Part shown: positions 9,713-18,890 of the stretch, one piece after another
Layout: each line of letters starts with the position of its first letter
Position numbering within the stretch: the first letter of the stretch is position 1
From: Polyangiaceae bacterium
Lineage (GTDB): Bacteria; Myxococcota_A; Polyangia; Polyangiales; Polyangiaceae
NCBI GenBank assembly: GCA_020848455.1
Contig: JADLAB010000309.1
Coordinates: 1-51,938 of the forward strand
DNA: 51,938 bases
Reading direction: 5' to 3'
Translations under genes and position numbers: made by a program
Notes under the pieces: model-generated
What the model was told of the DNA's origin: nothing
The model's database searches: none
What the model saw: only the letters and a program-made list of their open reading frames with translations

Positions 9713-10138
9713 TCAGTACTCGCTCAGGCCCTTCAGGGCCTTCTGGAAGCGGCCGGCGTGGGACTTCTCCGCCTTCGCGAGCGTCTCGAACCACTCCGCG
9801 ATGTCCGCGAAGCCCTCGTCGCGCGCCGTCTTCGCCATGCCAGGGTACATCGTCTCGTACTCGTGGGTCTCGCCCGCGACTGCCGAGGCGAGGTTCTTGT
9901 CGGTGGCGCCGATCGGCTTGCCGGTCGCGGGGTCGCCCACCTGCTTCAGGTAGTCGAGATGGCCGTGGGCGTGGCCGGTCTCGCCGTCGGCGGTGTCCTT
10001 GAACAGGCCGGCCACCTCGGGGTAGCCCTCCACGTCCGCAACCTTGGCGAAGTAGAGGTAGCGGCGGTTGGCCTGAGACTCGCCGGCGAATGCGTCCTTC
10101 AGATTCTGGTGCGTCTTGGTTCCATCGAGCTTGGGCAT
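9713..10138 (-). CDS. rbr: rubrerythrin, di-iron domain only
   Basis: A 141-residue ferritin-like di-iron protein. Predicted iron ligands are all present: Glu20 ([10 protein letters not shown]), Glu53 (DGETGHAH), Glu90 and Glu93 ([10 protein letters not shown]), and Glu124 with His127 (AEKSHAGRF). Rubrerythrins reduce hydrogen peroxide to water in the cytoplasm. The usual C-terminal rubredoxin domain with two CxxC motifs is missing: the protein ends at ALKGLSEY just after the di-iron domain and contains no Cys. It therefore needs an external electron donor, for which the neighbouring Fe-S oxidoreductase is a candidate. A very strong ribosome binding site, AAGGAAGGAAGG, precedes the ATG, implying high expression. 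Confidence 0.92.
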   Translation of the reverse strand: MPKLDGTKTHQNLKDAFAGESQANRRYLYFAKVADVEGYPEVAGLFKDTADGETGHAHGHLDYLKQVGDPATGKPIGATDKNLASAVAGETHEYETMYPGMAKTARDEGFADIAEWFETLAKAEKSHAGRFQKALKGLSEY

Positions 10139-10212
10139 GTCGTGCCTTCCTTCCTTGTGTCGGTTGCTCGCGTCGCGTCCGAAGGCGCGCGCGTAAACTA
10201 GCGCAGCTCCGG

Positions 10213-10229
10213 CCGGGCAAATCGCCCGG
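10213..10229 (-). terminator. small hairpin just after the Fur-family gene
   Basis: CCGGGC and GCCCGG separated by AAATC form a 6-bp stem beginning 2 nt after the regulator stop codon. There is no T tract in the direction of transcription, so it is more likely an attenuator or RNA-processing hairpin between the regulator and rubrerythrin than a full terminator. It could help rubrerythrin accumulate above the regulator. Confidence 0.35.
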
Positions 10230-10231
10230 GA

Positions 10232-10783
10232 TCAAGTCGTCGGGCGGTTCGGCTGGCGCTGCGGCCGCGCTGCGCGCCCCACCGGCGCCCGGCGGCAGGC
10301 GCCGCACTGTCCGCGGTAGACGTGCTCCACCGCCCGGACGGCGAACCCGGGTGGGGTCGTCGGCTCCGCCTCCCGAGGCCCCGGCTCGGCGCGCCTCACG
10401 TCGTACACGGCACCGCAGGCGTCGCACACGGCGTGGTCGTGGGGCTGCATGTTCGGGTCGAAGCGCGTCGCGCCGCGCGCCGCCGCGCCCGGGCGCCCGG
10501 GGCGCCCGACCGAGAACGACCGCGCCGAGCAGAGCCCCGCCGCCGCGAGGGCTGCGAGCGTGTTGTAGACGGTCGCGAAGCTCATGCCGGGCAGCTGCGG
10601 TCGCAGCCGCTCGAAGAGCTCCTGGGCGGTCGGGTGCGTGTCGTCACCGGAGAGCGCGCGCACGATCGCGAGCCGCTGCGGCGTGAGCTTCAGGCCCGCC
10701 CGACGCAGGACCGCCGGCAGCTCCGCGGCGAGCGCCGGGCCGTGGGCCGCGGCGGATGCGGAGGACGGCTGAGCGCGAGACAT
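10232..10783 (-). CDS. Fur-family repressor, PerR-like
   Basis: A 183-residue protein. The winged helix (about 22-90) contains LKLTPQRLAIVRALS and SFATVYNTLAAL. Putative regulatory metal ligands are His50, Asp109 (TRFDP), His115 and His117 (PHDHAVC); an Asp in the TRFD position is PerR-like. Structural zinc would use CDAC (120-123) and CGAC (160-163). A Pro/Ala-rich insert (about 92-106) and a basic C-terminal tail are atypical. As first gene of a rubrerythrin unit it most likely represses the unit and is inactivated by peroxide; this is family knowledge plus context. TAAGG is correctly spaced from the ATG, and a Per-box-like island overlaps the predicted -10. Confidence 0.88.
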   Translation of the reverse strand: MSRAQPSSASAAAHGPALAAELPAVLRRAGLKLTPQRLAIVRALSGDDTHPTAQELFERLRPQLPGMSFATVYNTLAALAAAGLCSARSFSVGRPGRPGAAARGATRFDPNMQPHDHAVCDACGAVYDVRRAEPGPREAEPTTPPGFAVRAVEHVYRGQCGACRRAPVGRAARPQRQPNRPTT

Positions 10784-10793
10784 GCTGGAACCT

Positions 10794-10808
10794 TAATTAG
10801 AATTATTA
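10794..10808. promoter_or_regulatory. Per-box-like operator
   Basis: TAATTAGAATTATTA is an imperfect 7-1-7 inverted repeat (5 of 7 symmetric positions) in an AT-rich island inside a very GC-rich genome. It matches the Bacillus PerR box TTATAATNATTATAA at 10 of 14 fixed positions. It overlaps the predicted -10 of the regulator gene and ends 10 bp before its ATG, consistent with autorepression. Confidence 0.65.
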
Positions 10809-10833
10809 TCCTCTGCAAGTCTATTTTACTCGA
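10805..10833 (-). promoter_or_regulatory. predicted promoter of the PerR-rubrerythrin unit
   Basis: On the minus strand, -10 GATAAT (10805-10810) matches the consensus at 5 of 6 positions, with a weak -35 TCGAGT (10828-10833) 17 bp upstream. The predicted transcription start is near 10798, giving a leader of about 15 nt. The -10 overlaps the Per-box-like repeat. Confidence 0.5.
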
Positions 10834-10938
10834 AAACGACTGCGGACAGGACCCAGCGCAGACGTGCGGCGACTTCGCCCGGCTCGAGAGGCGTGCGAGC
10901 CCGGGCGGCCCCCGGATGCGGCGTCGCGCTCGCGAGGC

Positions 10939-10967
10939 TTGCGAGGCCGGAATCTTTCTGCCATATT
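10939..10967 (+). promoter_or_regulatory. candidate rpsU promoter
   Basis: -35 TTGCGA (10939-10944), 17-bp spacer, -10 CATATT (10962-10967), each 4 of 6 to consensus. This would give a leader of about 73 nt ahead of rpsU. Evidence is sequence match only. Confidence 0.35.
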
Positions 10968-11046
10968 GCGCCGCCCGATTGGCCGGAAGCGCGCCGTGCG
11001 TCCGGCGCCCGAGAACCGAGCTTCAACGAGAAGGAATCTTCCAGCG

Positions 11047-11268
11047 ATGCCCACCGATGCGATTCAGTGCCGTCCGCTCGAGGTCGTGGTCGGCGACCGC
11101 GGAATCGAGCGCGCGATCAAGCACCTGAAGAGGAAGATGGCTTCGGAGGGCATCCTGCGCGAGCTCAAGCGCCGCCGGCACTACATGAAGCCGAGCGTGA
11201 AGCGCCGCAAGAAGCAGAGCGAGGCGGCGCGCCGTCGTCGCAAGCGTCAGAAGACGGATCTCACCTAG
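11047..11268 (+). CDS. rpsU: 30S ribosomal protein bS21
   Basis: A 73-residue basic protein. The start MPTDAIQCRPLEVVVGDRG, the central IERAIKHLKRKMASEG block and the Arg/Lys-rich tail SEAARRRRKRQK are typical of bS21, which helps the small subunit select mRNA start sites. AGAAGGAA is correctly spaced before the ATG. It is divergent from the PerR-like gene with 263 bp between starts, and the glycosyltransferase gene begins 25 bp downstream, so the two may be co-transcribed. Confidence 0.95.
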   Translation: MPTDAIQCRPLEVVVGDRGIERAIKHLKRKMASEGILRELKRRRHYMKPSVKRRKKQSEAARRRRKRQKTDLT

Positions 11269-11293
11269 CCAGGCGCGGCCGAAGGCCGCAGCC

Positions 11294-12451
11294 ATGCCTG
11301 TGCGCTCCGCGTCCCCGGGTCGGATCGCCGTCGTCACGACGTCCTACCCGTCGCGCGCTGGTGATGCCTCGGGTCATTTCGTCGCGGCGGGCGTGCGCGA
11401 GCTCGTCGCGCTCGGCCACGAGGTCGTGGTGCTCGCCGCCGGGGCGGCGCACCCCGCGACCGGGCCCGACGCGCCCGGCGGCGCCGACGTGCGCTGGTGC
11501 GGCGGCGCGGCGCTCTTCGGCTGGCCGGGCGCGGCCGAGCGGGCTCGCGCCGCACCGTGGCGGCTCGGCGCGCTCGCGCCCTTCGCCCTCGGCTTCGTCC
11601 GTGCAGCGCGGGCCCTCGGACCGCTCGAGCGGGTGGTCGCGCACTGGCTCGTGCCCGGCGGCTGGCCGCTCGGCACGTGGCTCGCCGAGCGCACCGGGGC
11701 GCCGCTCGAGCTGTGGGCCCACGGCAGCGACGTGCGCTTGCTCGTCGCGCTCCCTGCGCGCGTGCGCCACGCCCTCGTGGCGACGCTCGTCGCGCGCGCC
11801 GAGCGGATCTGCTTCGCCGCGCACACCACGCGCACGAGCCTCTGCCAGGCGCTGCCGCACGGGCTGGCCGCCACGCTCGCGGCGCGGAGCGAGGTTCGCG
11901 CTCCCAGCCTCGCGCTCGCCGTGCGCGACGCCGACGGCGCACGGCGGGCGTGGCGCGAGCTCGGGGCCGGCCCCGCCGAGCTCCGCGTCGTCGTCGCCGC
12001 GCGCCTGATTGCGGGCAAGCGCCCCGAGATGGCGGTGCGCGCGCTCGCGGCGGCCGGCGAGGGCCACTTCTTGCTGGTCCTCGGCGACGGACCGGAGCGT
12101 GCCGCGTGCGAGCAGCTCGCGCGCACGCTCGGCGTACGCGCCCGATTCGCCGGCCGCATCGAGCGCAGCCGCGCCCTCGGGCTCATCGCGACGGCCGACG
12201 TCCTCGTGCACCCGGCGGCGATCGACGCCGCGCCGAGCGCCGTCCGCGAAGCGCGCGCCTACGGCGTCCCCGTCATCGCCGCGCCGGCGGGCGATGTGCC
12301 GCGCTGGGCAGAGACGGACCCGGGCATCACGCTCGCAGGAGACGCCGTCGAGCTCGCCGCTCTGCTGCAGCGGGTGCCGCGGCGGCGGGCCCCCGAGCCG
12401 ACCGCACAAAAGGCGAACGCGGAAGCACTCCGGGTCGTGCTTCCGCGCTGA
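11294..12451 (+). CDS. GT4-like glycosyltransferase
   Basis: A 385-residue GT-B fold protein. The N-terminus RIAVVTTSYPSRAGDASGHF is typical of GT4 donor/acceptor domains. The second half contains VVVAARLIAGKRPEMAVRAL, LLVLGDGPERAACEQLA and the terminal block VHPAAIDAAPSAVREARAYG, which corresponds to the donor-binding E-x7-E region, although the first Glu is not clearly conserved. It probably transfers a sugar in cell-surface glycan or lipid synthesis; donor and acceptor are unknown. Its start lies 25 bp after rpsU. A strong hairpin covers its stop codon. It is convergent with ftsZ. Confidence 0.8.
   Translation: MPVRSASPGRIAVVTTSYPSRAGDASGHFVAAGVRELVALGHEVVVLAAGAAHPATGPDAPGGADVRWCGGAALFGWPGAAERARAAPWRLGALAPFALGFVRAARALGPLERVVAHWLVPGGWPLGTWLAERTGAPLELWAHGSDVRLLVALPARVRHALVATLVARAERICFAAHTTRTSLCQALPHGLAATLAARSEVRAPSLALAVRDADGARRAWRELGAGPAELRVVVAARLIAGKRPEMAVRALAAAGEGHFLLVLGDGPERAACEQLARTLGVRARFAGRIERSRALGLIATADVLVHPAAIDAAPSAVREARAYGVPVIAAPAGDVPRWAETDPGITLAGDAVELAALLQRVPRRRAPEPTAQKANAEALRVVLPR
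12418..12447. terminator. 11-bp hairpin at the end of the glycosyltransferase gene
   Basis: CGCGGAAGCAC and GTGCTTCCGCG pair perfectly around an 8-nt loop. The hairpin lies within the last codons of the glycosyltransferase, ending just before the stop. No T tract follows in either direction. Being symmetric and located between convergent genes, it could block read-through both ways or stabilise the mRNA 3' end. Confidence 0.5.
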
Positions 12452-12589
12452 CGGATCGGTCGAGGTCTTAGGCGGCGGGCGCGGCGGGCGCGCGACGCTC
12501 GGCGGCGCGCTCGGGTGCCCGAGCGTGCGGCGCGAGCCCACGCCCGCGGGTGGTGGAGCACCCGTCGGCGCGGGCTCGGGCCCGCGCCC

Positions 12590-13849
12590 TCACTGGCCGC
12601 GGCGCTGGTAGGCGGGCGTGTCCCAGTCGATGTCGCCGAGCGACAGCGCCGAGCGGTCGCGTCCCGCGTGGGCAGCGGGAGCGCTGCTGGCGCGCCGCAC
12701 CTGCGCGGTCGCGAAGTCCGCGGCGACCTCGAGCCGCGGGCGGCTCGTCGAAACGGGGCGGCGGGCACTCGTGGGCTGGGACGCCGGAGGCCGCGCCGTC
12801 GTGGTCGCATGGGCGCTCACGGGCGTCGCGGTCGGCCGCTCGATGGCCACCGCGGCCTCCTCGGTGCTGACGTCGATCTTGTCGTGGTCGAATCCGGTCG
12901 CGATGACGGTGACCTTGATGGTGTCGCCCATGGTCTCGTCGATCGTCGCCCCGAAGATGATGTTCGCGTCCTCGTGCGCCTGCTCCTGCACCAGGGTCGC
13001 GGCATCGCGCACCTCGCGCATCTTCATGTCGGGCCCGCCCACGACGTTGATGAGCACGCCCGTCGCGCCGTCGACCGAGAGGTCGTCGAGCAGCGGCGAC
13101 GTGATGGCGAGCTCCGCCGCGAGCCGGGCCCGGCCCTCGCCCTTGGCGCAGCCGGTGCCCATGAGCGCGCGACCCATGTTCGACATGACGGTGCGCACGT
13201 CGGCGAAGTCGACGTTGACCATCCCGCTCTGGGTGATGAGGTCGCTGATGCCCTTGACCGCCTGGAACAGCACCTCGTCGGCCTTGCGGAAGGCCTCGAC
13301 GAAGGCGAGGTCTTCGTCGGCTAGCGTGAGCAGCTTCTCGTTCGGGATCGTGACCAGCGTGTCGACCGCGGCGCTCAGCATGGCGAGGCCGCTCTCGGCG
13401 CGACGCGCACGCTGCTTGCCCTCGAAGAGGAAGGGCTTGGTGGCGACGCCGACGGTGAGCACGCCCTCTTCACGCGCCAGCTGCGCGATCACCGGAGCCG
13501 CGCCCGTCCCGGTGCCGCCGCCCATGCCCGCGGTCACGAACACCATGTCCGCGCCGGCCACGAGCTCCTTCAGGCGCGCCCCGTCCTCGAGCGCGGCCTT
13601 GCGCCCGCGCTCCGGATCGGCGCCCGCGCCGAGCCCGCGCGTCACCGTGGAGCCGATCTGGATCTTCGAGGGCGCCAGGCAGTGCGCCAGCGCTTGCGCG
13701 TCGGTGTTGACGGCGATGAACTCCACGCCTTCGAGCCCCATGGAGATCATCGTGTTGACGGCATTGCCGCCCGAGCCACCGACGCCGATGACCTTGATCT
13801 TGGCGTCGTAGGAGATGTTGTCGTCTGCGAACTCGATGGAGAAGCTCAT
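12590..13849 (-). CDS. ftsZ: cell division protein FtsZ
   Basis: A 419-residue tubulin-like GTPase that forms the Z ring at midcell. [15 protein letters not shown] (about 20-34), the GTP signature GGGTGTG (about 110-116) and the T7-loop region [13 protein letters not shown] are intact. A Pro/Ser/Thr-rich linker (about 320-395) leads to the C-terminal peptide [13 protein letters not shown], which binds FtsA and other partners. The ATG at 13849 has GGGAGGA upstream; the longer frame has no such support. It is last in the dcw cluster, 132 bp after ftsA, leaving room for an extra promoter. Confidence 0.97.
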   Translation of the reverse strand: MSFSIEFADDNISYDAKIKVIGVGGSGGNAVNTMISMGLEGVEFIAVNTDAQALAHCLAPSKIQIGSTVTRGLGAGADPERGRKAALEDGARLKELVAGADMVFVTAGMGGGTGTGAAPVIAQLAREEGVLTVGVATKPFLFEGKQRARRAESGLAMLSAAVDTLVTIPNEKLLTLADEDLAFVEAFRKADEVLFQAVKGISDLITQSGMVNVDFADVRTVMSNMGRALMGTGCAKGEGRARLAAELAITSPLLDDLSVDGATGVLINVVGGPDMKMREVRDAATLVQEQAHEDANIIFGATIDETMGDTIKVTVIATGFDHDKIDVSTEEAAVAIERPTATPVSAHATTTARPPASQPTSARRPVSTSRPRLEVAADFATAQVRRASSAPAAHAGRDRSALSLGDIDWDTPAYQRRGQ

Positions 13850-13981
13850 GTATCCTCCCGGAAATCCAGTACCCACACCGACCCCTGCGCGGGGGTGAAA
13901 CATCGCTGGAGCGCCTCTTCTCCGCGATGCGCCGCGCCGTCGGTCATCCGTCTCTCCGTCACCAATCCCCCTCGTGCCGGC

Positions 13982-15268
13982 TCAGAACGCCGCCCTGAAC
14001 CAGCTCAGCAAGCGCGAGCCCGAACGCTTGTTCTCGGTACGCATCATGCGCTCGGCCTCGCGCAGCGACTCGGGCGGCGGCTCGATGACCGCCTTGCCCC
14101 GCACGCTGGCGAGGGCGCTCGCGCCGTAGCGCACCAGGCCCACGCCCGTGGCGTACTGCGGCCCGGCGACCAGCTGGGTGATGCCGCGCACGCCCTGCGG
14201 TACGCCGAGCCGCACGGGCATGCCCAGGATCTCCTCGGCGAACTCGCACATGCCCTCCATGAGCACGGCGCCGCCGGTGAGCACCGCGCCGGCCGACAGC
14301 TGCTCGAGCAGCCCGGTCTCCTCGATGCGCGTGCGAATGACCGCGAAGATCTCCTCGATGCGCGGCTCGATGATGTCGGAGAGCAGGCGCCGGGGCACCA
14401 CGCGCGCGGCGTGGCCGCCCACGCCCGGCACCTCGATCTCCTCGTCGTCGGCCACCATGCGCCCGAGCGCGCAGCCCACGTTGCGCTTCAGGCGCTCGGC
14501 CTCGCCCATCGGCGTGCGCAGCCCCGCGGCGACGTCGGCGGTCACGTTGTTGCCACCGACCGGGATGACGCCCACATGGCCGATGCCGCCGTCCACGTAC
14601 AGGAGCACGTCCGTGGTACCGCCGCCCACGTCGATCACCGCGACGCCGATCTCCTTCTCGTCCTCGGAGAGCACGGCGTCGGCACTGGCGAGCGGCTGCA
14701 GCACCACGTCGGCGACCGTGAGCCCACAGCGCTCGGCGCAGCGCACCACGTTCTGGACGGGGGACGCGGCTGCGGTGATGAGGTTCGCGTGGACGCCCAG
14801 CCGCACGCCGCTCATCCCGACGGGATCGCGGATGCCGTCCTGATTGTCGACCACGAACTCGTGCGGCAAGACGTGGAGGATCTGCCGGTCGGCGTCGATG
14901 GGGATGGCGCGCGCCCCCTCGAGGACGCGCTCGACGTCCTCCGGATTGACCTCGCCACCCGAGATGGCGGCCACGCCGTCCGAGTTCTGCGAGCGGATGT
15001 GGCTGCCGGACACGCCGGCGTACACCGTGCGGATCTCCACTCCCGCCATGGTCTGCGCCGCGTCGAGCGCCTCGGCGATGGAGCGCGTGGTCCACTCGAT
15101 GTTGGACACCACGCCCTTGCGCAGGCCGCGGCACGGGACGTTGCCCACGCCGAGGATGGTGATGCCGTCGCCGTCGACTTCGCCGACGACGGCGGACACC
15201 TTGGTGGTCCCGATGTCGAGGCCGACCACGATCTCGCTGTTGTCCATTCGGCTACTCATGCCGCTCAT
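13982..15268 (-). CDS. ftsA: cell division protein FtsA
   Basis: About 428 residues. An actin-like ATPase that tethers FtsZ to the membrane. Visible motifs are VVGLDIGTTKVSAVVGEV (phosphate 1), AVIDVGGGTTDVLLY (phosphate 2) and LTGGAVLMEGM (adenosine). The C-terminus SGSRLLSWFRAAF fits the amphipathic membrane-targeting helix. The start is uncertain: ATGs at 15268, 15259 and 15247 are in frame, and the only ribosome-binding-like GGGAG (15272-15276) is close to the first and 12 nt from the second. It follows ftsQ by about 105 bp that include an A/T-rich stretch. Confidence 0.95.
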   Translation of the reverse strand: MSGMSSRMDNSEIVVGLDIGTTKVSAVVGEVDGDGITILGVGNVPCRGLRKGVVSNIEWTTRSIAEALDAAQTMAGVEIRTVYAGVSGSHIRSQNSDGVAAISGGEVNPEDVERVLEGARAIPIDADRQILHVLPHEFVVDNQDGIRDPVGMSGVRLGVHANLITAAASPVQNVVRCAERCGLTVADVVLQPLASADAVLSEDEKEIGVAVIDVGGGTTDVLLYVDGGIGHVGVIPVGGNNVTADVAAGLRTPMGEAERLKRNVGCALGRMVADDEEIEVPGVGGHAARVVPRRLLSDIIEPRIEEIFAVIRTRIEETGLLEQLSAGAVLTGGAVLMEGMCEFAEEILGMPVRLGVPQGVRGITQLVAGPQYATGVGLVRYGASALASVRGKAVIEPPPESLREAERMMRTENKRSGSRLLSWFRAAF

Positions 15269-15373
15269 TTGCTCCCGGCCGACGGTCGCGCCGCGCAGCC
15301 GAGCCGAACCTGGCATGCGCCCCTCGGGCTGGCCAAATTTTCACGGCCGCAAAGTCGAAAAGAATCGCGCGCG

Positions 15374-16261
15374 TCACTGCATCCTCACGACGACGCGCTC
15401 GGGATGCGCCTCGTTGTCCAGGAACACCACGGCCGGCTTGCCCTTGCGGCGCGCCACCTCGAAGAGCACGCGCGCCGCCTTGTCGACCTTCAGCCGGTAC
15501 GGCGGCTGACCGAATGCCAGTGTCACCCCCTGACTCCCCACGACCACGGTGATGCTGTCGTCCGGTTCGAGGTGAATCTCCTGCAGGGGGTAGTTCTTCG
15601 CGAGCCCCACACGCTCGAGGTCCTCACACAGGTCGAGGGCACGGCGCAGGCGCTCCTGTACCTGGGGACGATCGCGGGCAATCTCCTCGGTGCCGATGCC
15701 GGTCACGACCGGGAGATCGCTGGGGTCGCCCGGGCCGAGCGCCTTGAAGGACATGCCCTTGCGGTCCACCAGGAGGAGCTGGCCGGCGATGGATGCCAGG
15801 GCGACGGCCTCGCGCTCGACGACGTCGATGTGCACCGTGCTCGGCAGCTCCGTCGCGACCCGCGCACTCTCGATCCACTCGTCGGCCTCGACGCCCGCCT
15901 TCGCCGCCTGCTCCTCGAATGCGAAGATGTTCTTGCCGATGTCCGCGCCGGCACGCTTGGCGATCTCCTGCGGCGTGCGGCGCGCGTTGCCGCTCACGAC
16001 CACGGTGCGAATCGCGAAGCGCTGGCTCGAGCGCAGGTAGCGGCGCAGGCCCCAGCCCACCAGGATCGACGCCGCCACGACCACGGCGACGCCCGTGAGG
16101 AGCTGCAGCCGACGCAGCCACGCGCGCGGACGCCGCGGCGCGCGCGCCACCCCTGCGGCGCCCCGCGCCGCGGGCGGCGAGGTGCTCGACGCCGCGACGT
16201 CGCGCACGGCCGGGCCGTCGCCCTCCGGCACCCGACGATTGGGCGGCGCCAGCGACGTCAT
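15374..16261 (-). CDS. ftsQ: cell division protein FtsQ/DivIB
   Basis: A 295-residue bitopic inner-membrane protein linking FtsL/FtsB to the divisome. A Pro/Arg-rich cytoplasmic N-terminus (about 50 residues) precedes one membrane segment ([19 protein letters not shown]). The POTRA domain opens with [19 protein letters not shown] and includes [17 protein letters not shown], and the FtsQ domain ends in [10 protein letters not shown]. The ATG at 16261 overlaps the murC stop by 4 nt (ATGA). In many bacteria murB and/or ddl lie between murC and ftsQ; neither is here. Confidence 0.93.
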   Translation of the reverse strand: MTSLAPPNRRVPEGDGPAVRDVAASSTSPPAARGAAGVARAPRRPRAWLRRLQLLTGVAVVVAASILVGWGLRRYLRSSQRFAIRTVVVSGNARRTPQEIAKRAGADIGKNIFAFEEQAAKAGVEADEWIESARVATELPSTVHIDVVEREAVALASIAGQLLLVDRKGMSFKALGPGDPSDLPVVTGIGTEEIARDRPQVQERLRRALDLCEDLERVGLAKNYPLQEIHLEPDDSITVVVGSQGVTLAFGQPPYRLKVDKAARVLFEVARRKGKPAVVFLDNEAHPERVVVRMQ

Positions 16262-17670
16262 GACCCGGCGGCCTCCGCGCCGGCGCGGCTGGCGATGCCC
16301 ACGCGCAGCTCGTCGAGGAGCTTGTTCACGTCGCCGGCGCCGAGGGCGATGACGACATCGCCCGGACGCACCACCTCGAGCAGCCGCGCCGGCAAGTCGA
16401 CCTTGTTCGGGACGTGCTCGACCTCTTTGAGGCCGTGCTCGCGAATGGCCGCGACCAAATGGTGCGAATCGATGCCCGGAATGGGCGACTCGCCTGCGGC
16501 ATAGATGTCGGTCACGAGCAGCACGTCGGTCTGGTTGAAGGCGCGCGTGAAGTCCTCGAAGAGGTCGCGCGTGCGCGTGAAGCGGTGCGGCTGGAACGCC
16601 ACCACGATGCGGTGCGTCTCCTCCGGGTACGCGCGCCGTGCCGCGTCCAGCGTGGCGCGGATCTCGGCGGGGTGGTGCCCGTAGTCGTCGATGAGCGTCA
16701 CGCCGCCCACCTCCGCCACCACCGTGAAGCGCCGTGCCACGCCGCCGAAGGTGGCGAGCGCCTGTTTCGTGACGTCGAGCGGCACCTCGAGCTCGTCCGC
16801 GACGGCGATCGCCGCCAGGCAGTTGAGCACGTTGTGAGCGCCCGGCATCGTGAGCTGGAAGCCGCCGAGCGGCGTGCCACGTCGATAGGCGTGGAAGACG
16901 GTCGTCAGGCCGCGGTACTGCACGCCGCGCACCGAGTAATCGGCCTGCGGCGACACGCCGTAGGTCACGTGCCGGCCCCGCACCCGCGGCAGGATGCTCT
17001 GCACGTGGGGGTGGTCCAGGCACAGCACCGAGAGGCCGTAGAACGGTACGCGCGACGAGTACTCGATGAAGGCGTCCTTGAGGCGCTCGTGGCTCCCCCA
17101 GTAGTCGAGGTGCTCGGGGTCGATGTTGGTGATGACGGCGATGGTCGGACTCAGCCGGAGGAAGCTCCCGTCGCTCTCGTCGGCCTCGGCGACCAGGAGG
17201 TCCCCGGCGCCGAGCCGTGCGTTCGAGCCGAGCGACTGCATCTTGCCGCCGACGACGACGGTGGGGTCGAGCCCGGCCGCGCGCAGGACCGTCGCAACCA
17301 GCGAGGTGGTGGTGGTCTTGCCGTGCGAGCCGGCGATGGCCACGCCGTACTTCACCCGCATCAGCTCGGCGAGCATCTCGGCGCGCCCGATGACCGGAAT
17401 GCCGAGCTCGCGGGCCTCGTCGAGCTCGGGGTTGTCGTAGCGAATCGCGCTCGAGTGCACGACCACGTCCACGCCGTGCACGTTCTCGGCGCGGTGCCCG
17501 ATCTCCACCCGCACCCCGAGCGAGCGCAACCGGTGCGTGGTGGCGCTGTCCTTCACGTCCGAGCCGCTCACCTCGAACTCGAGCGAGCGCAGGATCTCGG
17601 CGAGGCCGCTCATTCCGACGCCACCCACACCCACGAAATGCACCTGGCGCACGCGCCCACGAAACATCAT
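16258..17670 (-). CDS. murC: UDP-N-acetylmuramate-L-alanine ligase
   Basis: A 470-residue cytoplasmic ligase adding L-Ala to UDP-MurNAc with ATP. The N-terminal UDP-binding domain starts [18 protein letters not shown]. The ATP loop is [20 protein letters not shown], and [12 protein letters not shown] and [13 protein letters not shown] are typical of MurC. The C-terminal domain carries [14 protein letters not shown] and FQPHRFTRT. Two Met codons stand in tandem at 17670 and 17667. The first overlaps the murG stop (ATGA) and has GGAGAG 6 nt upstream, so it was chosen. Confidence 0.96.
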   Translation of the reverse strand: MMFRGRVRQVHFVGVGGVGMSGLAEILRSLEFEVSGSDVKDSATTHRLRSLGVRVEIGHRAENVHGVDVVVHSSAIRYDNPELDEARELGIPVIGRAEMLAELMRVKYGVAIAGSHGKTTTTSLVATVLRAAGLDPTVVVGGKMQSLGSNARLGAGDLLVAEADESDGSFLRLSPTIAVITNIDPEHLDYWGSHERLKDAFIEYSSRVPFYGLSVLCLDHPHVQSILPRVRGRHVTYGVSPQADYSVRGVQYRGLTTVFHAYRRGTPLGGFQLTMPGAHNVLNCLAAIAVADELEVPLDVTKQALATFGGVARRFTVVAEVGGVTLIDDYGHHPAEIRATLDAARRAYPEETHRIVVAFQPHRFTRTRDLFEDFTRAFNQTDVLLVTDIYAAGESPIPGIDSHHLVAAIREHGLKEVEHVPNKVDLPARLLEVVRPGDVVIALGAGDVNKLLDELRVGIASRAGAEAAGS

Positions 17671-18890
17671 GTCGTGCTCTCCGCCCGCGCCCGCGCCGGG
17701 TCGCGCTCCGCACCACCTGGGAGCCGCCGGGCCGCTCCGTTCGCCGGTCCGCCCGGACGGTCGTCCCGTCGTTCCGCGCGCGCGCCCGGGCGCCCGGAGC
17801 GCGCGCGGCGCTGCTCTGCGATACCCAGGAGATCGCGCGCCACCTCGCGCGCCGCATCGGGCCGACCGCGGGTGCGCGCACGCTCGGCCATGGCCACGCG
17901 CGCGGCGCCGTCCGACGCGAGCGCGCCGAGCTCGGCCGCGAGCCGCTCGACGGTGGCCTCGCTCTGCACCAAGCAACGGGCCGCCCCGTCGCGCGCCAGG
18001 GACTCGGCGTTGCGCCGCTGGTGGTCGTCGGCCGCGTAGGGATAGGGCACGAGCAGCGCCGCGCGTCCCACGGCGCAGATCTCGCTGGTGCTCGAGGCGC
18101 CCGCGCGGCCCACGACGAGGTCGGCGGCCCCGAGCTCGCTCGCCACGTCGTCGATGAAGCCCCGCACCTCGGTGGAGCCCGCGAGCCCGAGCTCGGCGTA
18201 GAGCTCGCGCACGCCGGCCTCGCGCTCGCGACCGGTCTGGTGGACCACCTCGAGCCCCGGCACGCGCTCCGCGACGCGGGCGAGGGCTCGCGGCACGCTC
18301 TCGTTGAGCGCCTGGGCGCCCTGGCTGCCCCCGAGGACGAGCACGCGCACCCGCCCGTCTCGCACCGCGACGGGCTGCGGCTCGAAGCGCCGCCGCAGCG
18401 GCACGCCGAGCTGCCGCACGCGCTCGCGGCGGCGGCGCGGCGCCACCTCGGGGAACGCGGTGTAGACGCGCACCACGAGGGACAGGAGCAGGCGATTGGT
18501 GAAGCCGAGCACGGCGTTCGGCTCGAGCAGCGTGACCGGCACACCCAGGCTCCACGCCGCGAGGACCACCGGCCCGGCCGCGTAGCCACCCACCGAGAAG
18601 ACGACGTCGGGCGCGAGCCTCTTCACGAGCGCGCGCGCCTCCGGCAGGAGGCCGAGTGCGCGCACCGCCCCGCGCCAGAAGCCGCGGAGCCCGTGGCCGC
18701 GCAGCGGCAGCACCTCGAGGCGATGCAACACGTGGCCCTCTGCCGGCACCACGCGCGCTTCGATGCCGCGCCCCGTGCCCACGAAGTGCAGCGGCAGCGC
18801 GGGTGACTCGGCGCGCAGGGCCGCGCCGACGGCCAGCATCGGGAACACGTGACCCCCGGTGCCGCCGCCGGCGATGAGCACCCCGCTCAC
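17667..18890 (-). CDS. murG: lipid II synthase MurG
   Basis: A 407-residue peripheral membrane GT28 enzyme adding GlcNAc from UDP-GlcNAc to lipid [15 protein letters not shown] (G loop 1), [17 protein letters not shown], the UDP-site block [15 protein letters not shown] and [20 protein letters not shown] are all present. Start is GTG at 18890, overlapping the ftsW stop (GTGA) and preceded by GGAGGAGG. The protein is about 45 residues longer than usual: after [12 protein letters not shown] it ends in an Arg/Pro/Gly-rich, probably disordered tail. Confidence 0.95.
   Translation of the reverse strand: MSGVLIAGGGTGGHVFPMLAVGAALRAESPALPLHFVGTGRGIEARVVPAEGHVLHRLEVLPLRGHGLRGFWRGAVRALGLLPEARALVKRLAPDVVFSVGGYAAGPVVLAAWSLGVPVTLLEPNAVLGFTNRLLLSLVVRVYTAFPEVAPRRRRERVRQLGVPLRRRFEPQPVAVRDGRVRVLVLGGSQGAQALNESVPRALARVAERVPGLEVVHQTGREREAGVRELYAELGLAGSTEVRGFIDDVASELGAADLVVGRAGASSTSEICAVGRAALLVPYPYAADDHQRRNAESLARDGAARCLVQSEATVERLAAELGALASDGAARVAMAERARTRGRPDAAREVARDLLGIAEQRRARSGRPGARAERRDDRPGGPANGAARRLPGGAERDPARARAESTT

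Noticed and set aside
16258-16261. Possible hidden murB or ddl between murC and ftsQ
   Set aside because: murC and ftsQ overlap by 4 nt and both are intact; no frame encodes a MurB or Ddl motif there.
13682-16504. 940-codon plus-strand open frame across ftsZ, ftsA and ftsQ
   Set aside because: Antisense to three certain genes; His/Arg/Ala-rich with no recognisable fold.
15374-18589. 1071-codon minus-strand frame that includes ftsQ
   Set aside because: Only the last 295 codons are FtsQ; the upstream part is out of frame with murC and murG and reads as low-complexity sequence.
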